Source: DATARH01 sp963778385 (GTDB taxonomy: Bacteria; Pseudomonadota; Alphaproteobacteria; ATCC43930; CGMCC-115725). From it: a stretch of DNA of 64,000 nt. Position numbers and translations under genes: made by a program. Positions 18,878-29,100 of this stretch are shown here, piece by piece (position 1 is the stretch's first letter; every line of letters starts with the position of its first letter). The stretch lies in NCBI GenBank assembly GCA_963778385.1, contig CAVZUA010000049.1:53845-117844 (forward strand), in the 5' to 3' direction. The notes under the pieces are model-generated. The model was not told the DNA's origin. It saw nothing but the letters and a program-made list of their open reading frames with translations, and searched no databases.

Positions 18878-19351
18878 TTAGCCCGCCGCAGCGGTCTCGC
18901 CCTCCCCGCCAAGGGGATTGGGGCCGTATTGGTTGGGGCCGGAATCGCCGCGCCGGAAGCCGAGCTCGATCAGATACCCGAGGCCGATTGCCGCGATGAT
19001 GATCATGACGACCAGCTTGATCGGGGTCATCGGCGCGGTTTCGTCGAAATAGCCGAACAGATCGCCCACCGGGATGACGAGAAACGCGGCCAACAGCGGC
19101 AGGACCGTCATGCCCGGGCGATCGCGGTCGTGCAGCCGTTTCACCGCCAGCGCCATCAGCGGGTAGAGCGAGACGATCGTGATCACCAGCGCGAGGATGC
19201 GCGGCGTCATCGCACTCGGCGCCGTCTCCAGGGGAATGCCAAACAGCTGGTTCAACACCGCGACAACGATCTCGATAGCGATCGTGCCGAGCCACCAGGG
19301 CAAGCGAGGAATACGGCCGTCAAAGCCGAACAGCAGATTGACGATATTCAT
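18878..19351 (-). CDS. DUF805 family membrane protein
   Basis: 157 residues with four hydrophobic segments: NLLFGFDGRIPRLPWWLG at the N terminus (the F-x-GR-R-x-x-WW/YW signature of DUF805), then IEIVVAVLNQLFGI, ILALVITIVSLYPLMALAVKRLHDRDRPG (LAVKRLHDRDRPGW-type signature) and LVVMIIIAAIGLGYLI. Function unknown. ATG overlaps the stop of the upstream TPP-enzyme gene (ATGA), so they form an operon. Confidence 0.85.
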   Translation of the reverse strand: MNIVNLLFGFDGRIPRLPWWLGTIAIEIVVAVLNQLFGIPLETAPSAMTPRILALVITIVSLYPLMALAVKRLHDRDRPGMTVLPLLAAFLVIPVGDLFGYFDETAPMTPIKLVVMIIIAAIGLGYLIELGFRRGDSGPNQYGPNPLGGEGETAAAG

Positions 19352-21052
19352 GACGCCTGAACCCTCTCCTGCGCGGCCTCCGCCTGCCGGCGCAGCGCCG
19401 ACAGCGTGGTGCGGGTGGTGATGATCTCCGGATCCATCCGCAGCTCGATGAGCGCGGCGCGCTTGGCGGCGACCGCCTCTTCGAAGGCCGGGGCAAATTC
19501 CTCGGTCCGCGAGACCGTCGCGGAAAACGCCCCATAAGCGCGAGCGAGCGCGGTGAAATCGGGGTTCTTGAGGTTCGTGCCGGAGATGCGGCCGGGGAAG
19601 CGGCGTTCCTGGTGCATACGGATCGTGCCGTACATCGCATTGTTGAAGACGAGGATGATCGGCCCGGGCCCCTCGGCCAATGAGGTTGCCAGTTCCTGGC
19701 CGGTCATCAGAAACCCCCCATCGCCGCAAAACCCGACCACGATACGCTCGGGATGCGCCAGCTTGGCAGCGACCGCCGCCGGCACCCCATAGCCCATCGC
19801 GCCGCTGGTCGGCCCGAGCTGCCGGCCGGGCCGGCGATACTGCAGAAAGCGGTTCGGCCAGCCGGAAAAATTACCGGCGTCGCTGGTGACGATCGCGTCG
19901 TCGGGAAGGCGCTCGCGCAGCCAGGTCATCACCCGGCCGAGATCGAGCGCCGGGCTGTCGGTGATCTTCGAGGGCCTCAGCCCGGCCTCGTACTCGGCGC
20001 GGCACTCCTTTCGCCAGCCGGCCCAGCGCGGGCTGGCGATCGGGTCGAGCGCGGCGAGCGCGGCAGCAATTTCCGGCATGCCCGACTGGATCGGCAAGGT
20101 CGGGCGAAACACCCGGCCGAGCTCCTCGGCGGCGGCGTGGACGTGGATCAGCGTCTTGCCGGGGTCGGGAATGTCGAGCAGCGAATAGGATTGCGAGGTG
20201 ATCTCGCCGATCCGCGCGCCGATCGCCAGGATCAGATCGGCCTGCTTGACGCGCGCGACCAGCGAGGGCGCGGCGCCGGTGCCGAGATCGCCGCAATAGA
20301 CCGGGAGCCGGTTGTCGACGATGTCCTGACGGCGGAACGAGCAGCACGCCGGCAGATCGTTGGCCGCGAGGAACTTGCCGATATCGACGCAGGCGGCGTC
20401 GGTCCAGCCGCTGCCGCCGACCAGCACCATCGGCCGCTCGGCGCCAGCCAGCAGACGGCGCAATTCGCCGAGATCGGCGACACCGGGATGCGCCCGCACC
20501 GCGCGGTAGGGACCGACCGGCGTGGCGGCGGCGGTCTCTCTCAGCATGTCCTCGGGCAGCGCCACGACGACCGGGCCAGGCCGGCCACTGGTCGCGACCT
20601 GGAACGCCTGATTCAGCAATTCCGGCACGCGCTCGGCCATGTCGATCTGCGTCACCCATTTGGCGAGCGGCGCGTACATCTTGCGAAAATCTACCTCCTG
20701 GAAGGCCTCGCGATCGATCTGATGCCGCGCCACCTGGCCGACCAGCACGACCATCGGCGTCGAGTTCCTGGAAAGCGGTGTGCACCCCGATCGAGGCGTT
20801 GCAGGCGCCGGGACCGCGCGTCACTAGCAGCACGCCGGGCTTGCCGGTGAGCTTGCCGTAAGCCTCGGCCATAAACGCGGCGCCGCCCTCTTGCCGACAG
20901 GTGACGAGATGGATTTCCGGCGCGTCATAGAGCGCGTCGAGCACTTCGAGATAGCTCTCGCCGGCGACCGAGAACGCCATCTCGACGCCGTGCGCCTTGA
21001 GGCTCGCGACGACCAGCTGCCCGCCGCTCATCACCCGAAAATTCGCCGTCAT
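19348..21052 (-). pseudogene. Acetolactate-synthase-like TPP-dependent enzyme, +1 frameshift
   Basis: TPP enzyme of about 567 residues when repaired. N-terminal PYR domain: GGQLVVASLKAHGVEMAFSV, GESYLEVLDALYD, RQEGGAAFMAEAYGKLTGKP with catalytic Glu in the QEGGA motif, and TRGPGACNASIGVHTAFQ. The frame then breaks; removing one T of the pair at 20765-20766 restores QDSTPMVVLVGQVAR, the conserved continuation. The remainder has the central domain and the C-terminal PP domain with SDAGNFSGW, GAMGYGVPAAVAAKLA and GDGGFLMTGQELATS...NNAMYGTIRMHQE. Not obviously oxalyl-CoA decarboxylase; substrate unknown. GGGGGAG precedes the ATG. Confidence 0.82.
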
Positions 21053-21324
21053 CGTGCTCTCCCCCTTGCCCGGTGCATTTGAGACGATGCGGGACGGCGA
21101 CGGAAGAGGCTTGTCGGCTCGCTCAAATGCGGGCGATCTGGTAGGCTTTCGCCGCGCGCAAAAAAACAGCATGGGGCTGGGCGCCGCTCTTTGTCCGTGG
21201 CCGGGGACGGTTTGCCGGGCCGATGCGTAAATTCCTTGCGACTGAAAGGCAGGGGGGATGAGGAGAGGTCCAACGTCTTTGCCGGCGCGCATGATGCCCG
21301 CGCCGAGCGGCGGCTGAGTCCGCG

Positions 21325-22746
21325 ATGGACGACCAGCCCCCGCGCGGTTATCTACCGCCCGCAGCGCCGATCCGCGCCGATGTGCGCCCGCGCGATCCCG
21401 AGCCGATCGAGACGCATCCCTACCGCGAGCCGCCGCCCTTCGACGCGCCGCCGCCGCGCCGCCGTTCAATGCTCGGCCGGCTGTTATGGCTGGTGCTGCT
21501 GGCGCTGGTCGTCGTGGGGATCGTCTGGTGGGTGCTGCATCGGCCACAGCCGGCGGCAACCGGCCGTTTCGCCAGCGGCGGGCCGACGTCGGTCGGCACC
21601 GCCACCGTGCAAAAAGGCGACATGCCGATCATCGACAACGCACTCGGCACGGTGACACCGCTCGCCACCGTGACGGTGCAGACGCAGATCAACGGCCAGT
21701 TGATGGAGATCGGCTTTCAGGAAGGCCAGCTCGTCAACAAGGGCGACTTCCTCGCGCAGATCGACCCCCGCCCCTACCAGGTCGCGCTCGAACAGGCACA
21801 GGGCCAACTGGCCAAGGACCAGGCGGCGCTCGCCAATGCCAAACTCGACCTCGCCCGCTACGAAAAGCTGGTGGCGCAGAACTCGATCGCGACTCAGACC
21901 CTCGACACGCAGCGCGCGACAGTGGCGCAGGATATCGGCCTTGTGCAGACCGACCAGGCGCAGGTCGATGCGCAGAAGCTGAACCTGACCTATTGCCGCA
22001 TCGTCTCGCCGGTTACCGGACGGGTTGGGCTACGCCAGGTCGATGCGGGCAACTACATCCAGACCAGCAGCACGACGGGGATCGTCGTGGTCACGCAGCT
22101 GCAGCCGATCTCGGTCATCTTCACGCTGCCCGAGGATAATCTGCCGGCGGTCCTCAAACAGGTTCACGCCGGCAAGACGCTTGAGGTCACCGCGTTCGAT
22201 CGCACCGGCAAGAACCAGATCGAAGTCGGCGAGCTGGCAACGATCGACAATCAAATCGATACCACAACCGGCACCGTGAAGTTCCGCGCGAGCTTTGCCA
22301 ACAAGGGTTTCGACCTGTTCCCGAACCAGTTCGTCAACATCAAGCTCAAGGTCGACACGCTGCAAGGCACGCCAATCGTGCCGGATTCGGCGATCCAGCG
22401 CGGCGCGCCGGGAACCTTTGTCTATCTCACCAAGCCAGACGGCACCGTCGCTGCGCAGCCGGTGACGCTCGGCCCCGACGACGGCACCAAGGTCGCGGTG
22501 CTGAAGGGGCTGGAGCCGGGCCAGGTCGTCGTCGTCGACGGCGCCGACCGGCTAAAGGACGGCGGCAAGATCGCGATCACCGCGCTCGACGGCCAGCCGA
22601 CGCAAGCCGCGCCGCAGCAGCAAGGGCAGCCCGGCGGACAGCGCGGCCAAGGCCAGGGGCGTGGTCAGGGCGAAGGGCGTGGTCAGGGCGCACCCGCTTC
22701 CCCAGGCACGTCGCCTTCCGGTTCGGGGCAGCGCGGCGGCGGGTGA
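21325..22746 (+). CDS. RND efflux periplasmic adaptor (MdtA-like)
   Basis: Membrane-fusion protein linking inner-membrane RND pumps to an outer-membrane channel. 473 residues: a Pro-rich cytoplasmic N terminus, one membrane anchor (about residues 50-70, LLWLVLLALVVVGIVWWVLH), lipoyl and hairpin domains (VTVQTQINGQLMEIGFQEGQ, KGDFLAQIDPRPYQVALEQA), beta-barrel TLPEDNLPAVLKQV and the end region KVAVLKGLEPGQVVVVDGAD. A Gln/Gly-rich tail of about 50 residues (QRGQGQGRGQGEGRGQG) is unusual. First gene of the four-gene efflux operon. Confidence 0.92.
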   Translation: MDDQPPRGYLPPAAPIRADVRPRDPEPIETHPYREPPPFDAPPPRRRSMLGRLLWLVLLALVVVGIVWWVLHRPQPAATGRFASGGPTSVGTATVQKGDMPIIDNALGTVTPLATVTVQTQINGQLMEIGFQEGQLVNKGDFLAQIDPRPYQVALEQAQGQLAKDQAALANAKLDLARYEKLVAQNSIATQTLDTQRATVAQDIGLVQTDQAQVDAQKLNLTYCRIVSPVTGRVGLRQVDAGNYIQTSSTTGIVVVTQLQPISVIFTLPEDNLPAVLKQVHAGKTLEVTAFDRTGKNQIEVGELATIDNQIDTTTGTVKFRASFANKGFDLFPNQFVNIKLKVDTLQGTPIVPDSAIQRGAPGTFVYLTKPDGTVAAQPVTLGPDDGTKVAVLKGLEPGQVVVVDGADRLKDGGKIAITALDGQPTQAAPQQQGQPGGQRGQGQGRGQGEGRGQGAPASPGTSPSGSGQRGGG

Positions 22747-22770
22747 TCGCTGTCGTGGGTTTCTGGCGGC

Positions 22771-22834
22771 AACCCCCACCCCAGCCCTCCCGCGCTTGCG
22801 AGGGAGGGTGTATCTCTGGGACGGGGGTGCCGTA
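22771..22834. repeat. Half-size family C palindromic repeat
   Basis: CCCCCACCCCAGCCCTCCCG followed by the hairpin CCCTCCCGCGCTTGCGAGGGAGGG-type segment and a degenerate outer arm GGGACGGGGGTG. It lies just downstream of the adaptor gene. Confidence 0.55.
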
Positions 22835-22866
22835 CGCGGCTCTGAAGCCACCCCTCAGGCCCCCTT

Positions 22867-22939
22867 GGCCGGACTTGATCCGGCCATCCACGAATAAGTT
22901 GAAGCTATTCGTGGGCCCCCGGGTCAAGCCCGGGGGCGG
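22867..22939. repeat. Intergenic palindromic repeat (family A), inverted partner of 31156-31230
   Basis: GGCCGGACTTGATCCGGCC, then CCACGAATAAGTTGAAGC, then CCCCCGGGTCAAGCCCGGGG. The reverse complement of 31156-31230 matches this copy over about 79 bases with roughly seven mismatches by eye, so the two form a long-range inverted pair around the RND pump and channel genes. Confidence 0.75.
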
Positions 22940-22990
22940 CGATACTTTTATCCGTTTGTACCCAAGGCGCCGCTGTAACGGGAGCCGTGC

Positions 22991-25900
22991 GTGAGTCCGT
23001 CGCGGCCGTTCATCCTGCGGCCGGTGGCAACGACGCTGCTGATGGCGGCGATCCTGCTGGTCGGCATGGTCGCCTATCGTTTCCTGCCGCTCTCGGCGTT
23101 GCCCGAAGTCGACTACCCGACGATCCAGGTCACCACGCTCTATCCCGGAGCCAGCCCGGAAGTGATGACCGGCTCGGTGACCGCGCCGCTCGAAGTCCAG
23201 CTCGGGCAGATGCCGGGGCTGACGCAAATGTCGTCGGTGAGCTCGGCCGGGTCCTCGGTCATCACCCTGCAGTTCAACCTTGACCTCAGCCTCGATGTCG
23301 CCGAGCAGGAGGTGCAGGCCTCGATCAATGCCGCCGGCAACCTGCTGCCGTCCGACCTGCCGGCGCCACCGATCTACGCCAAGGTCAACCCCGCCGACGC
23401 GCCGGTGCTGACCCTGGCGCTGACCTCGAAGACCCTGCCGCTGACCCAGGTCGAGGACCTCGCCGACAACCGGCTGGCGATGAAGATCTCGCAGCTCTCA
23501 GGGGTCGGGCTGGTCACCATCAGCGGCGGGCACAAGCCGGCGGTGCGCATCCGCGCCGACCCGCGCAAGCTCGCCGCGCTCGGCCTCAACATCGACGATC
23601 TGCGCACGACGATTTCGACCGCCAACGTCAACTCGCCCAAGGGCAACTTCGACGGGCCGAACCGCTCTTATTCGATCCGCGCCAACGACCAGATCCACAG
23701 CGCCGCCGAATACGGCGACCTGGTGATCGCCTACAAGAACGGCTCACCGGTGCGCCTGTCGGATGTCGCGACCGCGGTCGACGCCGAGGAGAACACCAAA
23801 CTCGCCGGCTGGATGAACGCGACGCCGGCGATCATCGTCAATGTCCAGCGCCAGCCCGGCGCCAATGTTATCTCGGTCGTCGACACCATCCAGGCGCTGC
23901 TGCCGTCATTGCGCGCGACCTTCCCGCAATCGGTCGACATCACCGTGCTGACCGACCGGACGACCACGATCCGCGCCTCGGTCGCCGATGTCGAATTCGA
24001 ATTGGGCCTCGCGGTCGTGCTGGTCGTCGCGGTGATCTTCGTCTTCCTGCGCAGCCCGTCGGCAACGCTGATCCCCAGTCTTTCGGTGCCGTTGTCGCTC
24101 GTCGGCACGCTGGCGGTGATGTATCTCTGCGGGTTCAGCCTCGACAATCTGTCGCTGATGGCGCTGACGATCTCGACCGGGTTCGTCGTCGACGATGCGA
24201 TCGTGATGATCGAGAACGTGTCGCGCTACATCGAGGCGGGTGATACGCCGCTCCAGGCGGCGCTCAAAGGCTCCGAACAGATCGGCTTCACCATCATCAG
24301 CCTGACGATCTCGCTGATCGCGGTACTGATCCCCCTGCTCTTCATGGCCGATGTCGTCGGGCGTCTGTTCCGCGAATTCGCGATCACCCTGTCGGTGACG
24401 ATCGTCATCTCCGCGATCGTCTCGCTGACCCTGGTGCCGATGATGTGCGCCAAGGTGCTGCGCCACGTCCCGGAAAACGAGATGAACTGGTTCATGCGGA
24501 AAACCCAGGAATGGTTCGACCGCATCATCGCGCGCTACGGCATCTGGCTCGACTGGGTGCTCGATCACCAGCCGCTGACCCTGCTGGTCGCGGCGGCGAC
24601 GCTGTGCCTGACGGTGTTTCTCTATGTCGTCATCCCCAAGGGGTTCTTCCCGATCCAGGACACCGGGCTGATCCAGGGCATCTCGTCGGCGCCGCCATCG
24701 ATCTCGTTCGCGGCGATGGCCCAGCGGCAGCAGGCGCTAGCCGCGGCCCTCCTCAAGGACCCCGATGTCGTCAGCCTCTCGTCGTTTATCGGCGTCGACG
24801 GCACCAACGCGACGCTCAACGAAGGCCGCTTTCTGATCAATCTGAAACCGCGCGACGAACGCTCGCTCGACGCCGCCGCCATCATCCGCCGGCTGCAAGG
24901 CGAGCTGCGCGAGGTGACCGGCATCGAGCTCTATATGCAGCCGGTGCAGGACCTGACGATCGATGCCACGGTCAGCCGCACGCAGTACCAGCTCGCGCTG
25001 CAGGATGCCAACCCGGCGGAGTTCGACACCTGGATCCCCAAGCTGATGGACCGGCTGCGGCAGATCCCCGAGATCGCCGACGTCGCGACCAATTTCGGCC
25101 AACAGGGCTTGTCGGCCTATATCCTGATCGACCGCGCCACCGCCGGGCGGTTCGGCATCACCCCGGCGACGGTCGACAATGCGCTTTATGACGCGTTCGG
25201 CCAGCGTATCGTCTCGACCATCTTCACCCAGTCGAACCAGTACCGGGTGATCCTCGAAGCCGATCCCGAGGCACAGCAGGATCTCAAGTCGCTCGACCAG
25301 ATCTACCTGCCGTCGTCGCTGTCGAGCACCGGGCAGGTGCGGCTGTCGACGATCGTCACGGTCGAAAAGCAGACCGCGCCGCTGGCGGTCAACCACATCG
25401 GCCAGTTCCCGTCGGTCTCGATCTCGTTCAACCTCGCGCCCGACGCCTCACTCGGCGCCGCGGTCGACGCCATCAAACAGGCCGAGGCGGAACTCGGCCT
25501 GCCGGTCAGCATGATCACCAGCTTCCAGGGCGCCGCGGCGGCATTCCAGTCGGCGCTCGGGAACGAGGTGATGCTGATCGTCGCCGCGATCATTACCGTC
25601 TACATCGTGCTCGGTGTGCTCTACGAGAGCTTCATCCACCCGATCACGATCCTCTCGACGCTGCCTTCCGCCGGGCTCGGCGCGCTGCTGGCGCTGATGC
25701 TCGACGGCAGCGATCTCAGCATCGTCGCGATCATCGGCGTCATCCTGCTGATCGGCATCGTCAAGAAGAACGGCATCATGATCGTCGATTTCGCGCTGGA
25801 CGCCGAGCGCGACGAGGGCAAGACGCCGCGCGAGGCGATCCACCAGGCCTCCTTGCTGCGCTTCCGCCCGATCATGATGACGACGCTCGCGGCGATTTTC

Positions 25901-26107
25901 GGCGCGCTGCCGCTGATGATCGGCGCCGGGACGGGGTCGGAGCTGCGTCATCCGTTGGGGGTGACGATCGTCGGCGGGCTGCTCGTCAGCCAGGCACTGA
26001 CGCTGTTCACGACGCCGGTGATCTATCTCGGCTTTGACCGGCTCGCCCGGATGACGCGGCGGCGGTTCGGCGGCGGCGCGGCACACACCGAGAGTCCGGC
26101 CGAATGA
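22991..26107 (+). CDS. RND efflux pump subunit (MdtB-like)
   Basis: Inner-membrane proton-driven pump of 1038 residues. Start of TM1 is SRPFILRPVATTLLMAAILL, followed by LPEVDYPTIQVTTLYPGASP, a classic HAE1 opening. TM4 has the proton-relay Asp pair in STGFVVDDAIVMIENV; FREFAITLSVTIVISAIVSL and GFFPIQDTG follow, and the second half has GVLYESFIHPITILSTLPSA and GIVKKNGIMIVDFAL. The heteromeric MdtB/MdtC type is inferred because a second, distinct RND gene overlaps its stop by 4 bp. GTG start; the upstream spacer carries two repeats. Confidence 0.93.
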   Translation: MSPSRPFILRPVATTLLMAAILLVGMVAYRFLPLSALPEVDYPTIQVTTLYPGASPEVMTGSVTAPLEVQLGQMPGLTQMSSVSSAGSSVITLQFNLDLSLDVAEQEVQASINAAGNLLPSDLPAPPIYAKVNPADAPVLTLALTSKTLPLTQVEDLADNRLAMKISQLSGVGLVTISGGHKPAVRIRADPRKLAALGLNIDDLRTTISTANVNSPKGNFDGPNRSYSIRANDQIHSAAEYGDLVIAYKNGSPVRLSDVATAVDAEENTKLAGWMNATPAIIVNVQRQPGANVISVVDTIQALLPSLRATFPQSVDITVLTDRTTTIRASVADVEFELGLAVVLVVAVIFVFLRSPSATLIPSLSVPLSLVGTLAVMYLCGFSLDNLSLMALTISTGFVVDDAIVMIENVSRYIEAGDTPLQAALKGSEQIGFTIISLTISLIAVLIPLLFMADVVGRLFREFAITLSVTIVISAIVSLTLVPMMCAKVLRHVPENEMNWFMRKTQEWFDRIIARYGIWLDWVLDHQPLTLLVAAATLCLTVFLYVVIPKGFFPIQDTGLIQGISSAPPSISFAAMAQRQQALAAALLKDPDVVSLSSFIGVDGTNATLNEGRFLINLKPRDERSLDAAAIIRRLQGELREVTGIELYMQPVQDLTIDATVSRTQYQLALQDANPAEFDTWIPKLMDRLRQIPEIADVATNFGQQGLSAYILIDRATAGRFGITPATVDNALYDAFGQRIVSTIFTQSNQYRVILEADPEAQQDLKSLDQIYLPSSLSSTGQVRLSTIVTVEKQTAPLAVNHIGQFPSVSISFNLAPDASLGAAVDAIKQAEAELGLPVSMITSFQGAAAAFQSALGNEVMLIVAAIITVYIVLGVLYESFIHPITILSTLPSAGLGALLALMLDGSDLSIVAIIGVILLIGIVKKNGIMIVDFALDAERDEGKTPREAIHQASLLRFRPIMMTTLAAIFGALPLMIGAGTGSELRHPLGVTIVGGLLVSQALTLFTTPVIYLGFDRLARMTRRRFGGGAAHTESPAE

Positions 26108-29100
26108 GCCTCTCGACACCATTTATCGAACGGCCGGTTGCGACGACGCTGCTGACGATCGGCATCGCCCTCGCCGGCATTGTCGCATTCACCAAGCTGC
26201 CGGTGTCGCCGCTGCCGCAGGTCGACTTTCCGACGATTTCGGTGACCGCGACGATGCCCGGCGCAAGCCCCGAGGTCATGGCCGAAACGGTCGCGACCCC
26301 GCTCGAGCGCCATCTCGGCGTCATCGCCGACGTCACCGAGATGACCTCGTCAAGCTCGCTCCAATCGACGCGCATCACGCTGCAATTCGCGCTGAGCCGC
26401 AACATCGACGGCGCCGCGCGCGACGTGCAGGCCGCGATCAACGCGGCCCGCGCCGACCTGCCCGCGAGCCTGCGGACCAATCCGAGCTATCGCAAGGTCA
26501 ACCCGGCCGACGCACCGATCGCGGTGCTGACCCTGACCTCCGACACGCTGTCGCAGGGTCAGATCTACGATGCGGCCTCGACGGTGCTGACCCCGGCGTT
26601 GTCACAGATCGACGGGATCGGCCAGGTTGCGCTGGGCGGCAGCTCGCTGCCGGCGGTGCGGGTCGAGCTCAACCCGCTGGCGCTCAACAAATACGGCATC
26701 GGCCTGGAGGACGTGCGCGCCGCGCTGTCCTCGGCCAATGCGCACAGCCCGAAAGGCGCGATCGAACCGGGCGACCAGCATTATCAGCTCTACACCAACG
26801 ACCAGGTATCGCAGGCGGCGGATTACCTGCCGCTGGTCATCGCCTATCGCGACGGCGCGCCGGTGCGCCTGCCCGACATCGCTACCGTCACGGATTCCGT
26901 CGAGAACCTGCGCAACCAGGGACTCGCCAACGGTAAGCCGTCGGTGCTGGTGATCCTCTATCGCCAGCCCAACGCCAACATCATCGACACGGTCGACCGG
27001 GTGCAGGCGTCGCTGCCGCAGCTCGCGGCGTCGATCGCGAGCGGGATCGACATGAAGATGGCGATCGATCGCACCTCGACGATCCGCGCCTCGCTGCACG
27101 ATGTCGAGACCACGCTGGTCATCGCCATCTGCCTGGTGATCCTCGTCGTGTTCGTCTTCCTGCGCAATCTGCGCGCGACGCTCATCCCGACCGTCGCGGT
27201 GCCGGTATCGCTGATCGGCACGTTCGGCGCGATGTATCTGATGGGCTACAGCCTCGACAATCTGTCGCTGATGGCGCTGACGATCTCGACCGGGTTTGTC
27301 GTCGACGACGCGATCGTCGTGCTGGAGAACGTCGAGCGGCATCTCGAGGCCGGCATGGGCCGGCGCGAGGCGGCGCTGCAAGGCGCGCGCGAGGTGGGCT
27401 TTACGGTCCTCTCGATAAGCCTGTCGCTGATCGCGGTATTCGCGCCGATCCTGTTGATGGGCGGGATCGTCGGTCGGCTGTTCCGCGAGTTCGCGATGAC
27501 GCTGTCGATCGCGATCATCATTTCGCTCGTCATCTCGCTGACCACCACGCCGATGATGTGCGCCTATGTGCTGCGGCGCGAGCCGCCGGGTCCGCGCGGC
27601 CGGTTTTACCGCGCGAGCGAATGGGCGTTCAACCGGTCGCTGCGCTTTTACGAGCGGACGCTGACCAGCGCGTTGCGGGCGCCGGGCATGGTGATGCTGG
27701 TATTGCTGGTCACGGTGTGCCTCAACGTCTTTCTGTTCATCCACGTGCCCAAGGGGTTCTTCCCGCAGCAGGACACCGGGCGGATGATCGGCGGCATCCA
27801 AGCCGATCAGAGCATCTCGTTCCAGCTGATGCGGCAGAAGCTGAGGCAGTTCATCCGGATCATCAAGGAGGATCCGGCGGTCGAGGACGTCGTCGGCTTC
27901 ACCGGCGGGTTCTCGACCAATTCCGGGTTTGTCTTCATGTCGCTGAAGCCGCTCGCCCAGCGCGGGATCTCGGCCGACCAGGTGATTGCCCGCTTGCGCC
28001 CGAAGCTCAACCAAGTCGCCGGCGCCAGGCTGTTCCTGCAGGCTGTGCAGGACATCAGGGCCGGCGGCCGCCAGGCGAACGCGCAATACCAGTACTCGCT
28101 GCAAGGGGATTCGCTGCAGGAGCTCTATGAATGGGCGCCGAAGATCGCCGCCGAGCTCGAAAAGATCCCTGAGCTGACCGACGTCAACTCCGACCAGCAG
28201 AACAAGGGCCTCGAAACCGATCTGGTCATCGACCGGCCGACCGCGGCGCGGCTCGGGCTCACCGTCAGCCAGATCGACAACACGCTCTACGACGCATTCG
28301 GGCAGCGCCAGGTGTCGGTGATCTACGCCGCGCGCAACCAGTACCACGTGGTCATGGAGGTCGATCCGCGGTTCTGGCAGAACCCCGAGATGCTGAAACA
28401 GATCTGGGTCAGCAGCACCGGCGGCGCGGTCAAGGGCACGTCCGGCACCAATGCCGTCGCCGGCACCGTCGTGCCGCCTGCGAGCACCAACAATGCCGCG
28501 AGCCCGCGCGGCGACAATGCCGCCACGGCGTTCACCAGCAACACCGTGAAGGCGCCGGTCAATGTTGCCGCGACGCCCTTCGTCAACAATGCGGCGAGCA
28601 CTGCGGCGAATGCCACGGTCAACCCGACCGCGGCGTCGATCGCCTCCAACTCGGCACGCAACCAGGCGATGAATTCGCTCGCCAGCACCGGCAAGAGCGC
28701 CGCCGGCGCTTCGACCGGAGCGCCGGTCAGCACCTTCACCGAAAAGATGGTGCCGCTCTCCGCCTTCGCCCATTACGGCCCGGGGCAGACGCCGCTTGCG
28801 GTCAACCATCAGGGCCTCTTCGTTGCCACGACGATCTCGTTCAACCTCAAACCGGGCGCGTCGTTGAGCCAGGCGACCGACGCGATCGACGAGGCGATGG
28901 TCCGCCTGCGCGTGCCGACGACGATCCACGGCAGTTTTCAGGGCACGGCGCAGGTCTTCCAGCAATCGCTGAGCAATGAGCCGGTGCTGATCGCCGCGGC
29001 GCTGCTCGCGGTCTATATCGTGCTGGGCGTGCTCTACGAGAGCTACGTCCATCCGATCACCATCCTTTCGACGCTGCCTTCGGCCGGGGTCGGCGCAGTG

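Noticed and set aside
15718..21052. Oxalate degradation cluster (OxlT plus oxalyl-CoA decarboxylase)
   Set aside because: The TPP enzyme reads as acetolactate-synthase-like, no formyl-CoA transferase is near, and other genes intervene.
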